Source: Cinclus cinclus
Lineage: Eukaryota; Chordata; Aves; Passeriformes; Cinclidae
Length of the DNA: 64,000 bases
Assembly: GCF_963662255.1 (NCBI RefSeq)
Contig: NC_085084.1
Coordinates: 1,265,501 to 1,329,500 of the forward strand
Direction of reading: 5' to 3'
Part shown: piece by piece, positions 57,331 through 64,000 of the stretch
Layout of the letters: each line of letters opens with the position of its first letter
How positions within the stretch are numbered: position 1 is the stretch's first letter
The notes under the pieces: model-generated
Database searches by the model: none
Seen by the model: the letters and a program-made list of their open reading frames with translations, nothing else
Told to the model about the DNA's origin: nothing
Made by a program: the position numbers and the translations under genes

Positions 57331-57534
57331 ACCTATTCTATTCTATTCTATTCTATTCTATTCTATTCTATTCTATTCTATTCTATTCTATTCTATTCTA
57401 TTCTATTCTATTCTATTCTATTCTATTCTATTCTATTCTATTCCATCCCATCCCATCCCATCCCATCCCATCCCATCCCATCCCATCCCATCCCATCCCA
57501 TCCCATCCCATCCCATCCCATCCCATCCCATCCC
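57331..57534 (+). repeat. Two-part pentanucleotide array: ATTCT then ATCCC
   Basis: About 21 units of TTCTA (57334-57441) switch sharply to about 18 units of TCCCA (57442-57534). Each half is almost perfect. The left flank contains CACTTCCAACC, as at CR1 termini, so the array may have grown from a CR1 3' end. Frames through it encode only Ser/Ile/Leu/Phe/Tyr, then Ser/His/Pro/Ile repeats. Confidence 0.97.
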
Positions 57535-59518
57535 TGACAAAAATCCCAGCACTCTTTACATCCCTGTTTTAAATCCCTGCACCATTCCATGACATTAACA
57601 TGTTACATAACATTCAGTTAATTAACATATCAACCATGTTGATATGGTCAGGGCTAAGTTGGTTGTTGCTGGATAGAAACTGTATTTTTATCTGTGTCAT
57701 AGTGTCACAAGGATATATAACTATCTTTGCAAGTCTCAAGATAAATCACAGTATTTTTTATTTTTGCATTTAGCTGTAACAGACTGAAATATTCCCCGTT
57801 GTAAACTGGTGAAGAAGGAAGTGAAGTCATAAAAGACTGCAAGCCAACTGATGTGACATCTGGGCAAGATATCTTTGAAGAAATGTACACTAATTAGTCA
57901 GAAAAGTACTGTTCCTGGTTCCAGTGACTAGAAATGTGGAAAATTTACCATGCATAGAACTCCAGCTTCTTTCAAAAATGATGCGTAATCCCGATTTAAA
58001 TATATAAATTCTGTGTCATACTTGAATGGGAAAGGTCAGCGTTTTCACGGCTGAATTGTGCCACAGAGCCTGGGGTCTATTTCTGTGCTAAACTTCCTAT
58101 CCTTTTACAGTCCTATCACAGGACTGGCTGCACAGACAGCTCATTGTTTGCAAGCTGCAAAGAGAAGCCCACTCCTTCACGGAACAAAACCAGGTTTTAA
58201 ATCCATGGCACATCCCTCAGCAGAGGCATTGCCCACAGAATGGCAATTCATCACTGAGAAATGGCAAGTGGACCTGGGGACCTGATGGCAGCATCCTCTG
58301 GAGAGACCAGGTTTCAAAAATCGCTGATTCCTCGGCCAAAACAAAAAAAAAAAAAAAAAAAAAAAACAAAAAAAAAAAAAAGGAAAAAAAAGGAAAAAAG
58401 AAGCCCCTTGTGGCTCCTTGCAAGGGACCCTGCCCAGTGCAGTGAGCTTCCAGACAGCTGCCAGTATTTATCTGAGAGCCCTTCATTTCATCTCTCTGTG
58501 CAATCAGACGAGGATGGAGAAAAAGACACACACATAACTTTATGAGTACTGAGCCCTCACCAGGGACATTTGATATTTTGGCAGCCAGCTTTCTACTTTC
58601 CAGCTGTGCCAAGTCAAGAGACATGCTAGGAAAAGAAACTAGTGCATAATTAAGTCTTCCTTTTTGTTTTTCTCCTTTCCCCTAGAAACTTCTCAGTTGA
58701 CTTTTATTCTTCTTCTTCTTTTCCCTCTCTTTTTTTGTCTCCTGTCTTGAGAATTTGCCTTGTTTTAAATTTTTTTTTCAAGGGAGCTTTCTTGCCAAAC
58801 AGGTTTGTTTAAGTTCTCACCATTCTCCTGATTACCAGCAAAACAACTCAGCTTTCAATTACCAAGCCAGAAGAAGAGTTATATTGTGGGGAAAGGGAAA
58901 TGGGGGTGTAGCACTAATTTTTATTTTATTACTGCTGATGTTGCATTGTCAGTGTTGTTACATGACTCCTGCTGTTGGTGACATTTCAGTCATGGGTCTT
59001 CCCCCTTTGCTTCCTGCTCCTGGTTATGGTCTGTGTCCTTTTTTCCTCCTGTCATCTTAACTCCTATCTTCTTTATAATGTGATTGGTTTGGCTCCCTGG
59101 GCAGGTAAGAGGAGTTATTGTAGAAAAAAGACAAAATTATATTAATAACAGAAGTTCTTGGGCTGTGCCGTGCCTCGATTGTGGTCTCTTTCCTTTCAAA
59201 CAATCCAGATCAGGAGGCACTCTGAAATATTATTATTAATAAAGGAACTCCTGGGGCATGATTTCAAACCCCTCACTTGCAGGTCCAATATAATTGTGAT
59301 CCTGAGGACCCTGGAGCAGAACACATACACACCTACATCATCTTCCTTTCTGTCTGCCATGGTGGGGAATTGTTACGTTTCTGCTCACTTAAAGGAAAAA
59401 CAGCAATTTTCACAACCTGAATGTGACTTCTCATGGGAAAGGTCCTTACTGGTAAAACCTAGGATGGTGAGAGCCAGGTTTGTGGAGTTGGGAACTCAAC
59501 TGCAGTTGATTTTGGGGC
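57535..59518. other. Unique sequence with A-run
   Basis: A nearly pure A tract lies at 58340-58400. A 9-bp hairpin CATATCAAC-CAT-GTTGATATG is at 57626-57646. No gene is supported. Confidence 0.45.
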
Positions 59519-59695
59519 TGTGCTGGTTTTGGCTGGGTGGAGTTCTTCTTCCTCCCAGTGGGGCTGTGTTTGGGTTTGTGCTGAACCCCAGGCTGATAAC
59601 TCAGAGATGTTTTTTTGTTTTCCTGCCCCTGGTGTGGCCACTCTGGAAGCACAGCCAGGACAGGTGACCAGAACTGACCAGGGGTACGTTCCAAT
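59519..59695 (+). mobile_element. Old retroviral LTR, 5' part
   Basis: TGTGCTGGTTTTGGCTGGGT starts a block that matches, in order, an avian ERV LTR that I know from memory: GTTTGGGTTTGTGCTGAA, GATAACTCAGAGATGTTTT, ACAGCCAGGACAGG and GACCAGAACTGACC. Homology stops near 59695; the apparent 3' part resumes at about 60409. It is likely one LTR split by an insertion. Confidence 0.6.
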
Positions 59696-59739
59696 GCTGG
59701 CAGTGCTGGGGTTTGTCTTCCTCATTGTCCTTATTGAAA

Positions 59740-60160
59740 TGAAGGCATGGGACCACGATGGTTCCAAGGGTGATTTATTGTTTCAAAAGGCATCAGGCTC
59801 AGGCGTGAGATTTAGAAAAGCAAGAAGTCAGCCATAGCCAAAGTGGCCACGGGTTTCTTCATTACAAGGCCATATATAACATTTTAATACAATGGAGGTG
59901 CTACAAAGTTTATTTTGCTTGTCTGACCTATCCCCTTAATTCTGCTGCACTGTTTATGCTTTTATCTAATAATTTATTGCTACACCTAGACACATATGCT
60001 TCTGTTATGTTTCTATTATAACACTTAAACTCTTAACTTATTCTATATAATTGCATCACTACACTATAAAATTCTTTATCATCTTATCTAATACAATTTC
60101 TTACTTACTGAAGGCATATTCTCACTTACAACTGTAGAAACACAAGTTTATAATTTTTTT
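59740..60160 (-). mobile_element. LTR-like insertion, minus orientation (type 4)
   Basis: An AT-rich block lying between the two halves of the older LTR. On the minus strand it has AATAAA (59774-59779), about 30 bp from its proposed 3' end, as in short-R/U5 bird retroviral LTRs. The 9-mer TGAAGGCAT occurs at 59740-59748 and 60109-60117; this may be a duplicated flank or chance. The unit could extend to about 60400. The family is not identified. Confidence 0.4.
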
Positions 60161-60408
60161 TTCTGCTTGGTGTCTGTGTACTTCTATTTTCACACCAATC
60201 CAAGCTCCTTCCAAGGCTCCAAACCAAACCCTTCAGTACCTGTGGAAGTTTCTACCTTTCCAGTTCCCACATCTTCCCAAGTCACTGGTACAGATGAGGG
60301 TGCCCTGCTCTCTGGGAGGTGCTGGAGGGGAAACAGGGAATTAAGTCCTTATGAATTCCTTGTCTTGCTTTGCCTGTGTGCATGGTTTTTTTTCTTTTTT
60401 TTTTTTTT

Positions 60409-60480
60409 AAATGGAACAATCTTTCTGTCTTTATCTCAACCCATGGGTTCTCTGTGCTTTACCCACCCAGTTCTGAAGAG
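60409..60480 (+). mobile_element. Old retroviral LTR, 3' part
   Basis: CTTTCTGTCTTTATCTCAAC followed by CCATGGGTTCTCTGTGCTTT corresponds to the U5-side region of the same avian LTR whose start is at 59519. The extreme 3' end is not recognisable. Confidence 0.5.
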
Positions 60481-63400
60481 GAGACATCCAGCTGCTGAAA
60501 TGGAGTGGAAAAAAAAAAAGGGTAGTTTGTGATTCAGCTCTTTGCCCTCCTCTTACAATAGCATCAAGGAGGCTCTAGATCAATTAATGTGAATGCTGTT
60601 AATCAATCATAAGACTTGATCTTAATTTAGGGTTGTGTTGGGGAATGTCTGGTCCTTCTACTCATAGGAATAGAACCATGTAACCATACATGTGCCAAAA
60701 GTTGTTTTTCACATGATGGAGTTGAAGGCAAGTCCAGTTGATAACTTAGCTAAGAAAAATAATATTTTTAAAAACTTCGAAATATATTAAACTAATTTTT
60801 TTAAAAATTGTCAGAGGAGATTGTCCTTTAAAAAGAAAACATTTGGGGGTTTGCTTTGTTTTCTTTTTGTTTCATTTTCTAACTATGTAAGTTCAGAAGA
60901 TGAAAAGATCTTCTGAGCTAAATGAAAGAGGTGTCTTGTCTCAAAATGTAAAGTTTTAGGAGGGATCTTTAAAAAACAAAAAGATGCCTGAAGATCTGTC
61001 TTTTCAGCCTAAGAACGTTTTCTTCCTGTTTTAAAAAAAGCTGCTCATCATAAGACAAGAATTGTTTTTTCCCCAGGTGTAATTAGGATCTCCTGTGCTG
61101 TCATCCACACTAAAAGCTGCCTTTATCTCATGTCTTCCTGAACACAAGGCCAAGAGATTAAAAATAGAACCTAACCAAAACAACTGCTTCATTGGCCTAA
61201 ACTTTCTGATGTTTAAGAAAAAAAAAAAAAGAAAAAAAAAAAGGGAGGTATTGTGTACGACGTCCTGAAAGTTGTTGAGGAGAACATTGAAGTTTCCCTA
61301 CTTTGCAAAATTTAGCTGTAAATGTTCAGTCAGTTGCTCTGTTACTGCCTTCTGACTCCTGCCCTCATACTCAGATAAGATTTTTCTTGGGATTCCAGGA
61401 AGAAAGGACTGCCAAGCGCTCGAATTTGATTTTTACGACCACATTTAAACTGAGACTGACTTTTGCAGAGGTGCCTAGGGGATCCAGATGCTTCTTTTCA
61501 AGAAAAATGACGATTAACTTGGAATTACCAGATAAAATGTTTTTCACTCCATTCAAAAATAACATCTTTCTACATATTCAAAGTATTGGGGAAGCTCCTG
61601 GTGTCGGTAATTTTGTTTTCTTATTTTGTTTTATGTGCTTTGTACAAGGAAGAGGAATCTGGATGCTGCACCAGAGACTGGAGAGGCAGCTCGAGTTGGC
61701 TCAGACAATGAACAACAGGGAGGAGGAATGCATCCATAAACCAGCCAGGAGAGGCATTTCTGCCCACCAGAGGAGAATTCCTCCTGGCCAGCTGTGATAT
61801 CATTTAACAATGACACGCTCTCTGGTTTGGGGAGTGCAGCATGTGTTTTCAATGCCTGATTTGCAACCAGATAATGATTTAAAGCCACATCCTGCTCTCC
61901 CTGCCTCTGCCACCACAGAGGTGAATGGCCTTGTGTCCTCCCAGAGAGAATTCCCAAAACCTTGGAGACCCATCCCTAGCCATCAGGAGATGGGGATAAA
62001 CCTTCTCCATGGCTGGCCTGGAGAAGGGGACATCCACATTTTGGTGACAAAGGCACCAGATGAGGCAGCAGCTCCCCGGGTTTCGCCCTGGAAGCGTCAC
62101 AAAACGCCAACAGCATTTTGCAGGCTCTGCTTTGGGAATGGAAGGGGCTGGAGACGTTCCCATGAACTTTGTTATCCCTTCCTCTGCCCATTCCCCCCCT
62201 CGAGAGCTCAGCCCCAGAGCAGCCAGGATGTGTCTGATGAAAAGCCACTAATGTATGTGCTCATCTTGCACCGAGCAAGGCGTAGCTGGATATTTACATG
62301 GCTCCAGGAATGCTCGGTCTTTCTCAGGGCCAAGAAAAATAAAGTCACCAGCCACCCCCCTGTAATGAAAAATGAGGTGCTGCTCCCTGCCATCTGCAGC
62401 AAGCTTTGCTTGATTGTTTGTTTGTTTTATTTATTTTTTTTTAATAATAACCTCGTAAAGCCTGGCTCAGATTATTTTACTTCCAAAGGCTTTGGCCCTA
62501 AAGAAACAAATAACTTTTTTTTTTTTTCCAAAGAAATATATGTATGGAGGGATGTCTCTGCCTATTTTATGAAGAGAATGGCACATGAGAAAGCAGGTTA
62601 GTCTGGGATAGCTGGAGATACAGGCTGGCAGCAGGAGGTGCAGAGAAGAGTATTGCCTTTGTCAAAAATAAGTTAAAGATGGAAGAAATGTTGTCCTTAT
62701 ATTGAAAACAGCATCATCCAACAATATTAATTAAATTAGGATTGCAACATTAATTAAACCACCTATACCAAAAACGCAATTTTTAAAATTTTGGGTCCCA
62801 GGCAAGAGATATCAGCACATGTCTGATTCTTGCCCTGAGCACGAGCAGGTGAGGACATGTCTGGACAAAGGATTGCCATTCATGAAAGCCTTGGACAAGG
62901 GTAAGGGGGAAGAAAGGGAAAATCCTAATCCACAGCATCATTCCATGATATCAATCACCACAAACATTGGTCTTCTGGGATCTCAGCCCACCTGCCAAGT
63001 AGGGAGTGATCTGCGAGCACCAGGATGAGCCTCTGCTGGCTGTAGTCACAGGGAAGGAGTTGTTTCTGGGTGAGATAAGGGCTTTTCTCTTCCAGCACAG
63101 CAACTCCTGCCTGGCATTGGCAGGGTCAGATGATCCATGAATAGCTACAAAAATCCCTGTTGCAAACAGTAGTGGAAGAAAGAAAATCACTGATCTGAGA
63201 GATTCTGATTTTACTCTTTTTAGATGCAGCATATATGTTATCTTGTGGCAGTGCAAAACCTGCTGAGGTGAATAGGAAAAGGCTCTCAGGAAATTAAAGC
63301 TTTTAATCCATTGACATTTGGAAAAGTTGAGTGTTTTGCTGAGGGTTTAATCCCCATCTGCACATGCAGCCCTGGTGTTTAAGTCCAGCTGTGCTCTGCT

Positions 63401-63920
63401 TTCATGAGCTGGGCACCTCACAGCACTGAAATTCCCCCATAACAGGAAGAAAAACTATTGTGCTGTAGGAAATATTTACATGCAAAGGAGTCCAGTCCAT
63501 GAGAGAGGTGACCACTTCCACCATGTCTCCATGGATGTTCACACTGGTTTGCAAAGGGAAGAAAAATTAAGTGCAGGTCCAATCACCTATCTGCAGGTAA
63601 TTCCTGGTCAACTCCAGTGACTGATTGGTACTCTAGGATGTGAAGCTTGATGTAATTCCCTAAAATAGCAAATTATCTATGCAATATAGATGTTTTGCTG
63701 TGCAAAATCCTAAAGCATAATTCAAGTCAAAAGAAAAAAAAATAAATTACTGAATCAACAGAAACAGCTGAAACAACTACCCAAGAGATGGGGGATTTGT
63801 CTTCACTCTGAGTGTTTAAGGCAAAACAGAGCCAATTTTCTCCAACCACCAACAAAAGCTGGAATCACAGACAGCTGGAAGAAACAGAGGTATTATAATG
63901 GTCTATTTCTTCCTAGTGAG
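60481..63920. other. Unique sequence with an unusually open reading frame
   Basis: A-rich run at 61219-61242 and T-run at 62515-62527. The forward frame from 61291 to 62601 has a single stop (61795-61797) but no recognised domain, and is discussed as a finding. A 9-bp hairpin lies at 60893-60916. No gene is called. Confidence 0.4.
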
Positions 63921-63924
63921 GATT

Positions 63925-64000
63925 ACAGGCACGGAATGGTTTGGGTTGGGAGAAACATTAAAACTCATCCCATTCCACCCCTGCCTTGGGCGGGGACAAC
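63925..64000 (-). mobile_element. CR1 LINE 3' end, cut by window edge
   Basis: GGAATGGTTTGGGTTGGGAG followed by AAACATTAAAACTCATCCCA and CCACCCCTGCCTTGGGCGGG is the reverse complement of a CR1 3' terminus. The rest of the element lies beyond position 64000. Confidence 0.85.

Noticed and set aside
61879..62251. Overlapping minus-strand frames opposite the 61.3-62.6 kb open region
   Set aside because: Openness on both strands points to low stop-codon density from base composition rather than two overlapping genes.

Overview
This window reads as vertebrate nuclear DNA, most likely from a bird and probably a songbird. The evidence is repeat content: many 3'-end fragments that match the bird CR1 LINE consensus as I remember it, several bird-type retroviral LTRs, AT-rich unique DNA with few CpGs, and abundant long microsatellites. 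I find no protein-coding gene, exon set, tRNA, rRNA, CRISPR array or bacterial-type operon. The window looks like a gene desert or the inside of a large intron. All family names come from pattern recognition, not from a database search.

Layout. Positions 1-24 kb are mostly unique AT-rich sequence. They carry one CR1 end (0.36-0.65 kb), a 606-nt pure pyrimidine tract (2.0-2.6 kb), one solo LTR (16.0-16.4 kb), a purine GAA-type tract (17.4-17.7 kb) and two A/C-rich tracts. Positions 24-31 kb are a retroelement mosaic: CR1 copies on both strands, one of them split by a small insertion with a perfect 15-bp target-site duplication, and two minus-strand LTR-like segments interleaved with CR1 pieces. 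Positions 31-42 kb hold tetra- and pentanucleotide arrays, a duplicated AT-rich block (38.35-38.87 kb), CR1 ends and candidate regulatory DNA near 34.9 kb. Positions 42-57 kb hold two minus-strand relatives of the 16-kb LTR, a G21 run, a 190-bp TTTTA array, two further CR1 copies (one of which keeps the end of the reverse-transcriptase reading frame) and two very AT-rich degenerate arrays (51.2-51.8 and 52.7-53.5 kb). Positions 57-64 kb hold an abrupt two-part array (ATTCT to ATCCC), an old LTR that appears split by a younger LTR-like insertion, one unusually open but unrecognised reading frame, and a CR1 end cut by the window edge.

No genes work together here. The biology is the history of the retroelements (nesting, solo-LTR formation, microsatellites growing at element ends), sequences likely to form unusual DNA structures, and a few unique blocks that could be enhancers. 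I found no convincing new gene system.
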